Positions 6,485-15,667 of a stretch of 64,000 nucleotides of DNA are shown one piece after another. How positions within the stretch are numbered: position 1 is the stretch's first letter; each line of letters begins with the position of its first letter. The stretch is from Candidatus Obscuribacterales bacterium (GTDB taxonomy: Bacteria; Cyanobacteriota; Vampirovibrionia; Obscuribacterales; Obscuribacteraceae). The notes below the pieces were generated by a model. That model was given only the letters and a program-made list of their open reading frames with translations, was not told where the DNA came from and did no database searches. The stretch lies in assembly GCA_019744775.1 (NCBI GenBank), contig JAIETZ010000001.1, forward strand, positions 248,001 through 312,000, read 5' to 3'. Both the position numbers and the translations under genes were made by a program.

Positions 6485-9049
6485 ATGGCCAAACCTGATA
6501 CTGCAGGTGAGGGCAAAGATAAGCTTCAGAAGCCTTCTGATTCGCAGCAGAAATCATCTCCTTTTAGCGGCGAAAAGCATCCTCTCACTGATAAAGATGC
6601 ACAAAAAATCCTGCAAAAGCATGACGCAAATCCTGTCGAACAGTTTTTTCAAACAGCACAGAAAGTCACAAAAGCCGCTCAAGATGCGATTGGAGTTGCT
6701 GTTGATACTACTAAGCAAGTCACTCACGATGTATCCGAAACCATTCGCACAGGCGGAGACGTAGGCAAACAATTAGAGAAGTCCTCCGATACTATTGTTG
6801 CTAAAGCATTAACAGAGACAGGCAAAATTGAAAAAGCACTAGGCAAAAGTAATGACGAAATAAGCTCCGAAAGAAAGGTGGCAAACTCTCTCTACGAGTT
6901 AAAAAAACATGACGCCAAAGAGGCCGCCAAAGCCGTTTCAGCTTTTGTAGATGGAAGCGACAAATCGCAAAAGCAAGTAATTGAAGCAGCAACTCACAGT
7001 GGCGATGTGACAAAAGCTATGGAAAGCCATGGTAACCAAATAATCGATCGACTTCTACAGGCAAAAGCAAAAGTTGATGTACTACTCGGCAAAGATCCCT
7101 ATCAATCGCAGAAAGAAAATTTCGTGATAAGTGCTGGATACGGAATTGATAAGTCACTCGTAAAAGGAGTGACCGGGCTTGTTTCGATGCTTGATCGTCC
7201 ACAGGATAAGGACGTGCAATTACTAAATCGTTTTGCGCCAATTTCCGGGGCGACCCTAGCCCTAACACGCAATCTTGCCGACGCTACAGGTCACATCTGG
7301 AATGCCGGCGGAAAATATATTGATCACGTCAATAGAATCGGCATCCAGGCTGCAGGCGAAGAAACTTGGAAATCCACTCAAAATTGGATGATGCATGCCA
7401 AACCTTATGATTGGTCGGAAAAGGCAACCGACACGGCGATGCTTGTCACTGGTGGCATAGGTTTAGCAAAGACCGGACTATCGGTGTTGGGGAAAATCAA
7501 GATGGCCCAGGCTGTTGTTGCAACCGAAACAGTAGCAACAGGAACATCTATAGCCGCTGGTGAAACAGCAATTGTAGATGCCGGTGCAGCAAAAGCCGGG
7601 GCATCTGTTGCCGCTGACGTTAATACGGCAAAAGCAGGAGCATCGGTAAGTGACTCCGCTGCGGCAAAAGCCGAAGCTTCAGTTGCAGGAGATTCGGCTG
7701 CAGCAATCCATGAAAGACCGGGTGCAGTAAAGCCTGAAGAGCAGATTGCTAAACCTACTGAAGCCAAAGACGCTCCGAAAGCTGAGGTAAAAGCAGAAGG
7801 TGGTTTTTCTCAAAAAGCTGAACAGGCAGCAGCCGATCTCGCTAACAAGGTATTTGATTCAAAAGAGCCCATACAGACGGAATTCAGGAATTTGCTGCAC
7901 GAAAGCGACAAAATGATCGAAGAAGCTATTGGTGACTTAAAGTCAAAACCGGTTGAGTCTCTAACCAAGAAGCAAAAATCACAATTAAATGTACTCGAGA
8001 AAGAATGGTCTTCATTTAAACAATGTTTGACCAAATTGAAAGATGATCACTTGGGTTTTGATGAGTTTCAGTCAGAACTAAGCAAGGCAAGAAATAGCGC
8101 GAAGAAACTCGATAGTATCAATGATAGCTTGGGCGGCAAAAAATTACCCCTAAACAAACAAGTAATGGAAAAAATAGAGGCGGCGACTAACTCTCTTAAG
8201 GTTCAAATTGAGGCAATTACAGGGCAGGACATGAAGTTGCTTAACGCCTATAGAGCGGCCGTAGATGCAGCAGCAGAAGGTGCGCAACCTGGAGCAATTG
8301 AAGGTGAAATCCTAAGCAATTTAAAAGGGTCACCTAAGCCTTCCTCTGAATTGCTTACCTTGCGACAGATGTGTCGGGATTTGCATCCGGAACACGCAGG
8401 AGCCATCGAACACGTAATAGATCAGGTAATTGCCCGCCGACAGATAGACCTACCAGGAGCAACCAAACTTCGAGGACCGGAACTAATCGGAGTTAACGAA
8501 GGAAACATTGGAGAAACCTTCATAAACTCCGCACGGCAGAACAGCGTTTTTGAAAGCATGTCAAAAGAATCGCAATCTGTTGCCGAAACATTTTTGAATG
8601 AGACCGCCTCTAATAAATCGTATTCCTACAAAGTGGACAAGCTACCAGGCTATGATCACTTTTTAGTTACTGTCGTGGATGTTGCAGACAACAATGGCGC
8701 CATCAAGATGTATCAACAGGAGATAAAAGCCGGCCAAGACGTTTTTGGAGTTAGGCACATATTAGCAACAAAACACCCTTCGGGCGTCATAGAAGAACTT
8801 CCCTATCTCAAGGTTATCGACATTAAGAGCGAAGGTAAAGCAGGCATAGCCGGAGTAGAAGGTGGTGGCGAAGCCGATCCTCATTTGATAGGCAAATTGC
8901 AGAAAGTAGATAAAAAGAACAAATATCAAATCTTCGGCAACAAAACTCCGGTAAATTTCAAATTTGCACCGGATAGCTTCTTCCAACACGTGCATCAATA
9001 CCGCGACTACTTAGAAGAACTACTAAGCAGCGCTAGTTTCCCTAAATGA
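6485..9049 (+). CDS. large Lys/Ala-rich protein of unknown function
   Basis: An 854-residue protein from the ATG at 6485, chosen because GAGGGA lies 6 nt upstream; the ORF extends 12 codons further. Residues about 1-190 are charged and helix-rich with many Lys, Asp and Thr. A Gly/Ala-rich hydrophobic stretch follows at about 305-360. Next is an Ala-rich segment with three imperfect AKAGASV-type repeats (about 370-410), a Lys/Glu coiled-coil-like region, and a globular C-terminal 180 residues. No family was recognised. It is convergent with the HExxH-containing gene at 9058, separated by 8 bp, and both have a Gly-rich hydrophobic middle. The layout loosely resembles large secreted or polymorphic-toxin proteins, but no toxin motif is visible. 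Confidence 0.75.
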   Translation: MAKPDTAGEGKDKLQKPSDSQQKSSPFSGEKHPLTDKDAQKILQKHDANPVEQFFQTAQKVTKAAQDAIGVAVDTTKQVTHDVSETIRTGGDVGKQLEKSSDTIVAKALTETGKIEKALGKSNDEISSERKVANSLYELKKHDAKEAAKAVSAFVDGSDKSQKQVIEAATHSGDVTKAMESHGNQIIDRLLQAKAKVDVLLGKDPYQSQKENFVISAGYGIDKSLVKGVTGLVSMLDRPQDKDVQLLNRFAPISGATLALTRNLADATGHIWNAGGKYIDHVNRIGIQAAGEETWKSTQNWMMHAKPYDWSEKATDTAMLVTGGIGLAKTGLSVLGKIKMAQAVVATETVATGTSIAAGETAIVDAGAAKAGASVAADVNTAKAGASVSDSAAAKAEASVAGDSAAAIHERPGAVKPEEQIAKPTEAKDAPKAEVKAEGGFSQKAEQAAADLANKVFDSKEPIQTEFRNLLHESDKMIEEAIGDLKSKPVESLTKKQKSQLNVLEKEWSSFKQCLTKLKDDHLGFDEFQSELSKARNSAKKLDSINDSLGGKKLPLNKQVMEKIEAATNSLKVQIEAITGQDMKLLNAYRAAVDAAAEGAQPGAIEGEILSNLKGSPKPSSELLTLRQMCRDLHPEHAGAIEHVIDQVIARRQIDLPGATKLRGPELIGVNEGNIGETFINSARQNSVFESMSKESQSVAETFLNETASNKSYSYKVDKLPGYDHFLVTVVDVADNNGAIKMYQQEIKAGQDVFGVRHILATKHPSGVIEELPYLKVIDIKSEGKAGIAGVEGGGEADPHLIGKLQKVDKKNKYQIFGNKTPVNFKFAPDSFFQHVHQYRDYLEELLSSASFPK

Positions 9050-9057
9050 CACTAGCT

Positions 9058-10773
9058 TCAGTTTTCCAGAAAATCTATTAACTTCTTAACGGCGTCTGAC
9101 TTGCCTTCAGTATTCATATCGTAAAGCTTGTCCAAAACAACCGCTTTTAAATTTTGATTCGCCGATTGGATCAATGTACGAGCCTGAGAAGTATAAGTAC
9201 TTTCGGATTTGGGCAAAATTTTCGACAAGCACTCCAGAGCAGTCACTGCTTGAATTGGTGCCTTGCCGATTGCATCTGTTGCTACCAGTGGATGCGCGCC
9301 AAGCAAATTATCACCCAGCAAAACGGAGGCTGAGTATTCATGAGGATGCGTACAACCGTGATGCTGAAAGCCACAGTTGCCCTCAATCTCATTGGCTAGT
9401 TTGGTCATAGAAAAAATATCTTTGTATTTTTTCTCCGCCACGTGAACATACTCATGCAAATAAGTTTTAAGCATCTCCTCTTGTGTCTGTGGTTTAAATA
9501 AGCGCATTTCATAGTCATTTAACTTACTGTTAAACCTGTGCTCACCATATATTCTTTCATTGGGTTTAAGAAGTTTGTTCTGCGTAAACCAAACAGAATC
9601 AGGCGCTTCAGAATTAACGAGAATAATTCTTTTGACCAATCCAGAATCTGGCGATTGATCCAATATCTTGACCATTTGTTCCATAGTTGGCAACTGTTTT
9701 GCATTGTCCAGCGCAATCAAATCCGTTTCAGCTACTAATACATGCACATCTTTATGTCCAGCTACTTCATAGACATTCATTGGAGTGTATTTACTACCAA
9801 CACCCCGCAATAGAAAATCACCGTAGTTTTTAAACGGCCCCTTTTCCGGACGGCCAACATGAACACCTACTTCTTCAGAGCCAACAATCTCAATACGCTT
9901 TTTTAGTATCGATGAATCCAAAGATTTTGATGAATCAGCCATGCAATCTTTCGCTCTTTCTGCCTCAAGCCCAACAGAGTCGAGATTAGCAGGTTCTTTC
10001 ACCTTTAGATTGTTTTTTAATGCTCTTGATACAGATGGTAGCCCCAACGCGGAATTTATTGTGCCGCCGATTAGAGCGGCTGTCGCTAATTCCTTGTTCG
10101 ATAATTCACGACCGGCAAATTGTCCTGATGTATAGCTTTGAACTGCTCCTCCGGCACCACCAATTAAGGCACGGCGTAGTCCATAGGAAGCAATATTGGC
10201 TAAGCTGCCTGGACCCAATTTACAGAAGTAATTGCCCGCTTCGAAAACTGTAAATCCGGCAGCGGTACCGGCAAAGTTTCCTTGCCGTGTTTCACCTTCG
10301 CGAGTTTCTCTAAGTCCATCATATGCACCGGCACCAGCAATGAGTGAGGCTTGCTTGCTTATAAGAACCTTTTCCAAGCCTGTTGTGATTTGACATGCCA
10401 ATGGTCGTGCTTTGAGCAACTGAGCAACAGATCCTGCGCCACAGCTAATTAAACGTAGCGGTTTAGCAGCTAGGCGGTCAGACAACGAGTACAAGCCTGC
10501 CATTGTTATCCCAGAGGCAATATTGTCCGTCAGCCACTGCCGGGAAAACAATTCAGACTCATTTTTCTCGACATGCCAATGAAGATCAGTCTTGTTACCG
10601 GAAACCTTTTCAGCAATTAATTCTGCCGGACGTGCCACAAACGAGTTAAATGGCTCGGATAAGGCTTGAGCCATTGCCTTTACAGTGCTGTTATCCGCCC
10701 ATGCCGCCTCAGAAAGCCCATCTTCCCGAGAAGTCGGCTTCTGCTGGTCTCTAAAATGTGCGGATTCGCCCAT
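9058..10773 (-). CDS. unknown protein with HExxH metalloprotease-like motif
   Basis: A 571-residue protein with no recognised family. Residues 80-250 are Gly/Ala-rich and hydrophobic, with several GAG/GGAGG stretches. The C-terminal half is globular and contains LHEYVHVAEKKY, an HExxH zinc-binding motif (H440, E441, H444). Glu479 in HPHEYSAS is a possible third ligand of gluzincin type. This suggests a zinc peptidase domain at about 300-500, but no named clan can be assigned. The N terminus lacks a signal peptide, and the start at 10773 has no strong Shine-Dalgarno. It ends 8 bp from the convergent large gene at 6485-9049, with a similar overall architecture, so the two may form a locus-specific pair. 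Confidence 0.7.
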   Translation of the reverse strand: MGESAHFRDQQKPTSREDGLSEAAWADNSTVKAMAQALSEPFNSFVARPAELIAEKVSGNKTDLHWHVEKNESELFSRQWLTDNIASGITMAGLYSLSDRLAAKPLRLISCGAGSVAQLLKARPLACQITTGLEKVLISKQASLIAGAGAYDGLRETREGETRQGNFAGTAAGFTVFEAGNYFCKLGPGSLANIASYGLRRALIGGAGGAVQSYTSGQFAGRELSNKELATAALIGGTINSALGLPSVSRALKNNLKVKEPANLDSVGLEAERAKDCMADSSKSLDSSILKKRIEIVGSEEVGVHVGRPEKGPFKNYGDFLLRGVGSKYTPMNVYEVAGHKDVHVLVAETDLIALDNAKQLPTMEQMVKILDQSPDSGLVKRIILVNSEAPDSVWFTQNKLLKPNERIYGEHRFNSKLNDYEMRLFKPQTQEEMLKTYLHEYVHVAEKKYKDIFSMTKLANEIEGNCGFQHHGCTHPHEYSASVLLGDNLLGAHPLVATDAIGKAPIQAVTALECLSKILPKSESTYTSQARTLIQSANQNLKAVVLDKLYDMNTEGKSDAVKKLIDFLEN

Positions 10774-10877
10774 GCATGTCCATGGTTGGAGTTCACGGCT
10801 TCAATATAATTCTTTGGTACTTAGCTATAAATGGGGGAATTCCCATTAATTCTGGGACTTCCACCAAGGCTTAAATC

Positions 10878-13319
10878 CTAGTGCCCACCTGCCAGAAGCT
10901 GGCTCATCGTCTTAGCCCGGTGAGCGGCATAGGATAAGATTGCTTCTACTTGTGCCAAATAACTGGCTATGTATTGTGCACGGAATCCACGTTGTATAAA
11001 GGCTTCCAGCCTGAGCCAATCTTGCGTATTAGCATGCAGGGTACGAATTGCCTTGTCCACTTTGGTAATCTCGTCTGCAGAGGCCTTATCCGGCAAATCG
11101 TGTACTGCTTGCTGTACAGTTTCAATTTCCGAGAGAATTTCATTGGTGCTTGATTGATCGGACAAGATGCGTTTTTTGGGATCTTGCAAATAACGATTTA
11201 CCATCGCTGCAAAATCATCAACGAGAATTCGCGATGCACTAATTGGCTCTGATTGCGGAGTCAGAAGCGGTTGCTTTCTGTAGGGACCAACACGCAACAC
11301 ATTTTGCTTTTTGTCATCCAATTGAGCCATAGCAAACATTGTTGTACCAAGCGTACCGATTACTCTTGAGGTATCTAGTTGCTCAATAAGTCCAGCTGTG
11401 TCCAATTGACGAATGGAAAGTCCTGGATAAACAAGGGCTCTATCCTGACACTCTTCGCGCACATAGCCTGCAACAATAGAAAGATCTTTTGCTGTCTGCA
11501 CATAACTCATTGGATTGAGCGTGTCTATCCAACCATTCTGCACCCAAGTCTCCCACTCCTGTTGAATGGCATTCAGACGCAAGCGATGCGGCATTGCATA
11601 GACGGCGGCAGAAAGACGGAAGCCTGGCTTCATAGACTTAAGAGTTTTGGAAATGTCTTCAACAAAACTGCTTACTTGTTGAATCTTCCAAGCTTGCCAA
11701 AGAAGTCTTGTCGTTTCATCGAGATTGTCTAACGACAATCCTGTTTCTTGCTCAAATCGACGTCTGCCGACCCAGTCATAACCCATTTCCGTGCCCTTGT
11801 TGTTGAAGGGATAGCGGATGTAATCGAGCTGCAAACCATCGACATTGTAGTTGGAGACAATCTCAGTGAAGAGGTTCTTTAGATATTGGCGAGCCTCAGG
11901 ATTGGCCGGGTCCAACCAAAATTCCGGTTGGTTATTCGGCAAGAGTGAACCATTGGAGCGAGCCAACGCCAGGCTGAATCCATATTTGGTTAAGACAGGA
12001 CCTGGATAGTCAGGGTCTTTTCCGATGATTGGGTTGTGACGCAAATTACCGACAGCAAAGACCCAGCACCAACTGTGCAATTCCATGCCGCGCTTATGTG
12101 CTTCAGCAACAGCTACCGCAAGTGGATCCCAACCCACCATGTCTGGATTTTGTACGCCTACTTTTGTCGGATACATACAGAAGCCGGCATTGTTAGTCTC
12201 AAAATAGACAACGTTTATTCCTGCTGCCTTCAATTTGTCGAAAAGTGCAGAGAGACCCTTTTCGTTTTTAGTCGCGACAATAGTTCCGCGATCCAGCCAA
12301 ATCGAACGAGCCTCTACCGGACGTACAGGCATTGATTGAGCAAAAGCTAGAGCAAAGTCATGACGAGCCTTTTGTAATTCTTCATCAGCCGAATAGAAAT
12401 GTCTTTGCTTGTAAGCCTCATCGAAAGCCCTTACGTGCGCCTGGGCAGATTCAAAACTTTGTTGAATCGTCCGGAATGGCACTGCCAAATCGGCTTGCTT
12501 GGCAGTCTTGATGGCTTCATCTGTACGCTTAGTCAGATATGCCAATTCTTGACCAATTGTTTGATAGTCGGCAAAACTAATTTGAATAGCTGCTTGTTGT
12601 GTTATTCCGTTCGACAAATCTTCAAAGGCAAGAGTCATCAAATAAGCATTCGTTGTAATTTCGCCCTGCAGACCAGGAGCCCAAGAGAAGTAAATTGCCG
12701 AAGGACCTTTAGCAATTGCCACACCTGACTGATTGCCACTGCCGTCAGACCATCTAGCTACAGCGTTTCCCTGTCCTTGCACGGAAACATCAGCCATAAG
12801 TGTGCCTACAGCAAAATCCTGACGAACAGGAATTGGATCACGCTGCCAAACAAGAGTGCGACCATCAGGAGCACTCAAATGTTTTTGCACGGAAGCACCG
12901 GCTAGATCGGCTACGGCTTGAGCAGCTTGAGAAAGATTGCCACCACCATCTGTAATTAAGATCTTGCCGCCGCCTTTAACGTATTCGTTGAGAGCAAATA
13001 CTGCTTCCGGTGAAAGATCAAGCAAAAGAGGAACAACTACCAACTTATAAGGCTGCAACTTAGCGCCGCTACTGGTCAAATCTCCATCCGTCAACAAGTC
13101 ATAGCGAACATTGGCAGCCTCAAGCGTTTGTTTGAAAGCAAGCCATGCTTCTTCCCAGTTGCCTAGATGCTGCTCACCGTAAGCTTGTGCATTGCGCTCA
13201 GACGAAATTACCGCCAGAGGTGATTGAGCAAAAGCTGCTGTCTGCGCTAAGACTAACCAACAGAGCGTTACGAACAATACTGAAAGCGATCTGACAACCA
13301 TGTCCATTGACTTTGACAA
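10878..13319 (-). CDS. exported family-10-like glycosylhydrolase (GHL10/DUF187)
   Basis: An 813-residue exported protein. The N terminus is a signal peptide ending near QTAAFAQS. Residues about 35-250 form a GATase1-like domain (VISSERN, LVVVPLLLDLSPEA, GGKILITDGGG). From about 335 is a GHL10/DUF187 TIM-barrel-like domain with SIWLDRGTIV, GINVVYFETNN, a HSWCWVFAVGN strand end, WLDPANPEAR and GLQLDYIRYP, typical of YngK-like bacterial and cyanobacterial glycosylhydrolases. The C terminus is helical. It probably acts on envelope or extracellular polysaccharide; the substrate is unknown. A GAGG motif is spaced for the TTG at 13319; ATG codons at 13307 and 13301 are alternatives. The SmpB gene ends 28 bp upstream on the same strand. 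Confidence 0.87.
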   Translation of the reverse strand: MSKSMDMVVRSLSVLFVTLCWLVLAQTAAFAQSPLAVISSERNAQAYGEQHLGNWEEAWLAFKQTLEAANVRYDLLTDGDLTSSGAKLQPYKLVVVPLLLDLSPEAVFALNEYVKGGGKILITDGGGNLSQAAQAVADLAGASVQKHLSAPDGRTLVWQRDPIPVRQDFAVGTLMADVSVQGQGNAVARWSDGSGNQSGVAIAKGPSAIYFSWAPGLQGEITTNAYLMTLAFEDLSNGITQQAAIQISFADYQTIGQELAYLTKRTDEAIKTAKQADLAVPFRTIQQSFESAQAHVRAFDEAYKQRHFYSADEELQKARHDFALAFAQSMPVRPVEARSIWLDRGTIVATKNEKGLSALFDKLKAAGINVVYFETNNAGFCMYPTKVGVQNPDMVGWDPLAVAVAEAHKRGMELHSWCWVFAVGNLRHNPIIGKDPDYPGPVLTKYGFSLALARSNGSLLPNNQPEFWLDPANPEARQYLKNLFTEIVSNYNVDGLQLDYIRYPFNNKGTEMGYDWVGRRRFEQETGLSLDNLDETTRLLWQAWKIQQVSSFVEDISKTLKSMKPGFRLSAAVYAMPHRLRLNAIQQEWETWVQNGWIDTLNPMSYVQTAKDLSIVAGYVREECQDRALVYPGLSIRQLDTAGLIEQLDTSRVIGTLGTTMFAMAQLDDKKQNVLRVGPYRKQPLLTPQSEPISASRILVDDFAAMVNRYLQDPKKRILSDQSSTNEILSEIETVQQAVHDLPDKASADEITKVDKAIRTLHANTQDWLRLEAFIQRGFRAQYIASYLAQVEAILSYAAHRAKTMSQLLAGGH

Positions 13320-13346
13320 GAGCTACTACCTCTAGTTTATAGTGTC

Positions 13347-13868
13347 CTATTTGAATTTCCTTACAACTCGGTCTAATTGCCTCTGCGAATCACGCTTGGC
13401 TATAGATTGACGTTTGTCATATAGCTGCTTACCACGCACAAGAGCCAGGTTCACTTTAACCCAATTCCTCTTGAAATAGATCTTCAAAGGGACAAGAGTT
13501 AACCCCTTTTCTTGCACCTTGCCCTTTAGCTTCTGAATTTCACGGCCATGCAAGAGCAGCCTACGCTTGCGCAAAGGCTCGTGATTGAAACGATTACCAT
13601 GGTCATATGGCGACACGTGGCAGTTGTAAAGCCATACTTGATCGTCTTCAATGCGAGCAAAAGCGTCTTGTAAGGTAACTTTGCCCTGACGCATGGATTT
13701 CACTTCCGTCCCGGAAAGCTCAATGCCACATTCCATCGATTCAATAACTTCATACTCAAAGCGCGCACGACGATTATCGGAGATGGTTTTAAAAACCGGC
13801 TCCTTCGGTGCGTCCGCCTTGGGCTTCTGAGCAGGCGCCGTAACGTGAGTTTTACCCTTCTTAGCCAT
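13347..13868 (-). CDS. smpB: SsrA-binding protein SmpB
   Basis: SmpB binds tmRNA and directs it to stalled ribosomes for trans-translation. The conserved core starts at about residue 27 with TISDNRRARFEYEVIE. It includes GIELSGTEVKSMRQGKV, the NCHVSPYDHGNRFNHEP segment, RKRRLLLH, KGLTLVPLKIYFKRNWVKVNLALVRGKQLYDKR and a basic tail ending RVVRKFK, which in other bacteria folds into the empty mRNA path. The protein is 173 residues, longer than the usual ~160 because of a Lys/Ala/Pro-rich N-terminal extension. No ssrA gene was found nearby. The gene is 28 bp upstream of the glycosylhydrolase gene on the same strand. Confidence 0.96.
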   Translation of the reverse strand: MAKKGKTHVTAPAQKPKADAPKEPVFKTISDNRRARFEYEVIESMECGIELSGTEVKSMRQGKVTLQDAFARIEDDQVWLYNCHVSPYDHGNRFNHEPLRKRRLLLHGREIQKLKGKVQEKGLTLVPLKIYFKRNWVKVNLALVRGKQLYDKRQSIAKRDSQRQLDRVVRKFK

Positions 13869-13884
13869 AAGCTACATAGTATAT

Positions 13885-13995
13885 CCTCCATAACGTTCCG
13901 GCTGCGTTACCACTTCGCCTCCACTTACCGTCCGGCAGCATGCGTTCGCTTTGCAGCGACCTGCTCATCGCAGCTCTTGCTCCGCTTCAAGGTTA
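13885..13995. repeat. GC-rich intergenic repeat, copy 1
   Basis: This element lies between smpB and the GNAT gene. It begins AACGTTCCGGCTGCG and ends TGCTCATCGCAGCTCTTGCT plus CCGCTTC. The same ends occur at 31150-31250 (AACGCTCCGG ... TGCTCATCGC ... CTTGCTTCGCTTC) and, inverted, at 15140-15240. Middles differ in length and sequence. The element is richer in GC than the flanking genes and has no ORF of note. It looks like a dispersed, REP-like intergenic repeat. Confidence 0.5.
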
Positions 13996-14023
13996 TAATG
14001 GCGTTTAGAATAGAGGGTAAGTC

Positions 14024-15058
14024 GTGATAAAAATCGAACCATTGTTAGCAACAGATTACGCGCAAATGCGTGCACTTTTGCGTCACCAACCGGAAGATGC
14101 CTTTTCTGGAGCCGACTGCAAGGATAGTCGCACGCAGTATCGTGGACTGACATTTTGGCAACATTGGCTGCCGGTCCAGGCTCACGTCGGCCCATCTGTG
14201 TATGTCGCAAAAGAAGATGGCGTTATTCTTGGATTGATTTCAATTCGTGCTCGCGGCAAATCCAAAGAATGCTGGGAAATAGAGGATTTAGTCGTTCATC
14301 CCCACCATCGCGGGCGTGGTATTGCGCAAGAATTATTGCGTTATGTATTTGCTCTCTTTGGCGGTCAAGGCGTCAATCATTTCGTGGCAGAGTTGTCTGA
14401 GAAAAATGATGCTGCTTTAGCCTTGTTTGCCGCTTGTGGTTTTAGACGGGCAACAAGAGTTATTCGTTACGAAAAAGAATTCAACGGAAAAAGCGTCGAA
14501 GACTTTGATGAGAAGCCACCATTTCGACTTGCGTTAACAGGCGATCGCCGAGCATTGTTTGACTTGAATCAAGATGTTTTGCCGCCGGAAATTCGCATGA
14601 TTTTGTCTCAGTCTCCAGATGATTTTCGCGTGTTTGAACTGCCCAATCAAAAAGTAGAAAAATTACGCAATAAGATAACCGGTCATAAGGCTTGGTACTG
14701 GGTGTCTGAAGACAGCGAACGCAAAGTTTTGACCAGTGCTGTCAAAGTAACCAGCCATCACCTGGAAGATTTCCATCTGGAATTTGCGGTTCATCCAGGC
14801 TGGTCGGACTTGGCTCCGGAGCTTGTTACGTTTGCTCTCAATAATTTAAATACTTTAAGCCGCAAAGCGGTGGTTACCGCCAAAGCATTTGAGTTTCAGG
14901 ACAAAGTCATTGAGTCTTTGGAGAAGGACGGCTTTAAAAAGGTGGGCAGTTACTGTCTTCTAGCCCGCGAGCATTGGATTAGAGCGCGTGAACCTAAGCG
15001 CCAATTAGAAGGTCCAAGGGTAGTCCCGGTGCTGCCCAATCCTTTGATGGATACGTAA
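14024..15058 (+). CDS. GNAT-family N-acetyltransferase
   Basis: A 344-residue protein with an N-terminal GNAT acetyltransferase fold. The fold shows a central strand GVILGLISIRARG, then WEIEDLVVHPHHRGRGIAQELL with the R-G-R-G-I acetyl-CoA pyrophosphate loop at residues 96-100, and NDAALALFAACGFRRATRVIRYEKE closing the domain near 150. The second half (about 165-330) resembles a degenerate second GNAT-like fold and lacks a clear CoA loop. It probably acetylates a small molecule or protein; the substrate is unknown. The start is a GTG at 14024 with GGTAAG upstream. It precedes the ribosomal-protein genes on the same strand but is separated from them by about 195 bp holding a hairpin and a repeat. 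Confidence 0.85.
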   Translation: MIKIEPLLATDYAQMRALLRHQPEDAFSGADCKDSRTQYRGLTFWQHWLPVQAHVGPSVYVAKEDGVILGLISIRARGKSKECWEIEDLVVHPHHRGRGIAQELLRYVFALFGGQGVNHFVAELSEKNDAALALFAACGFRRATRVIRYEKEFNGKSVEDFDEKPPFRLALTGDRRALFDLNQDVLPPEIRMILSQSPDDFRVFELPNQKVEKLRNKITGHKAWYWVSEDSERKVLTSAVKVTSHHLEDFHLEFAVHPGWSDLAPELVTFALNNLNTLSRKAVVTAKAFEFQDKVIESLEKDGFKKVGSYCLLAREHWIRAREPKRQLEGPRVVPVLPNPLMDT

Positions 15059-15089
15059 ATAACATAAAGTAATAAGAAAGGTTCGTGGA

Positions 15090-15113
15090 CTTACCAAGCT
15101 AGTTCTTGGTAAG
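15090..15113 (+). terminator. hairpin after GNAT gene
   Basis: A perfect 9-bp inverted repeat (CTTACCAAG, 6-nt loop, CTTGGTAAG) lies 32 nt past the GNAT stop. There is no T-run, so it may be an RNA-stabilising or leader hairpin rather than an intrinsic terminator. Confidence 0.45.
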
Positions 15114-15139
15114 ATTAGCAATCGTCTTTATGCTTTGAA

Positions 15140-15240
15140 TTTCACCAAAGCGAAGCGAGGCAAAGGTGCAGTGAGCACGCAGCCGAGCGTTGAAGGAATG
15201 CCGGAAGGCAAGCGAAGGCGTTAGCCGGAGCGATTAGATA
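15140..15240. repeat. GC-rich intergenic repeat, copy 2 (inverted)
   Basis: This lies just before the rpsL Shine-Dalgarno. Read on the minus strand it starts AATCGCTCCGGCTAACG and ends near TGCTCACTGC and GCCTCGCTTCGCTTTGG, matching the ends of the copies at 13885 and 31150. It is the most diverged of the three. Because it sits immediately upstream of rpsL it must be part of that gene's leader or of its promoter region. Confidence 0.45.
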
Positions 15241-15253
15241 AGGAAATTTGCTG

Positions 15254-15643
15254 GTGCCAACCATCAACCAATTGATTCGTCGCGAACGATCCAAGGTAAC
15301 TTACAAAACCAAGTCGCCGGCATTGAAGTCATGCCCGCAGCGTCGTGGCGTTTGCACCCAGGTGAAAACCACCACCCCAAAGAAACCAAATTCCGCCCTG
15401 CGTAAGATAGCCCGTGTGCGCTTGACCAACAGCATGGAAGTGACAGCCTACATTCCAGGCGTCGGACACAACCTGCAAGAGCACTCTGTCGTGTTGGTAC
15501 GCGGTGGCCGTGTCAAAGATTTGCCAGGCGTTCGCTACCACATCGTGCGTGGAGCACTGGACACCGCTGGTGTTAAGGACAGAATGCAATCCCGCTCCAA
15601 GTACGGCGCCAAGAAGCCTAAAGCCGGCGCAGCCAAGAAGTAA
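15254..15643 (+). CDS. rpsL: 30S ribosomal protein S12
   Basis: Ribosomal protein S12 of the decoding centre. The conserved [11 protein letters not shown] start, [12 protein letters not shown] loop and [17 protein letters not shown] loop are intact. Lysines at the positions where streptomycin-resistance mutations arise are wild type, and the Asp in VKDLPG is the usual methylthiolation site. The ORF extends two codons upstream to a TTG, but the GTG at 15254 is the homologous start and has AAGGAAA in front of it. The C-terminal tail is Lys/Ala-rich. It is the first gene of the rpsL-rpsG-fusA group, 24 nt before rpsG. Confidence 0.98.
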   Translation: MPTINQLIRRERSKVTYKTKSPALKSCPQRRGVCTQVKTTTPKKPNSALRKIARVRLTNSMEVTAYIPGVGHNLQEHSVVLVRGGRVKDLPGVRYHIVRGALDTAGVKDRMQSRSKYGAKKPKAGAAKK

Positions 15644-15667
15644 TTTCAATAACTAAGGTAGAAAAAA

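Noticed and set aside
13347-13868. tmRNA (ssrA) near smpB
   Set aside because: No tRNA-Ala-like ends or tag-peptide reading frame were found in the flanking sequence.
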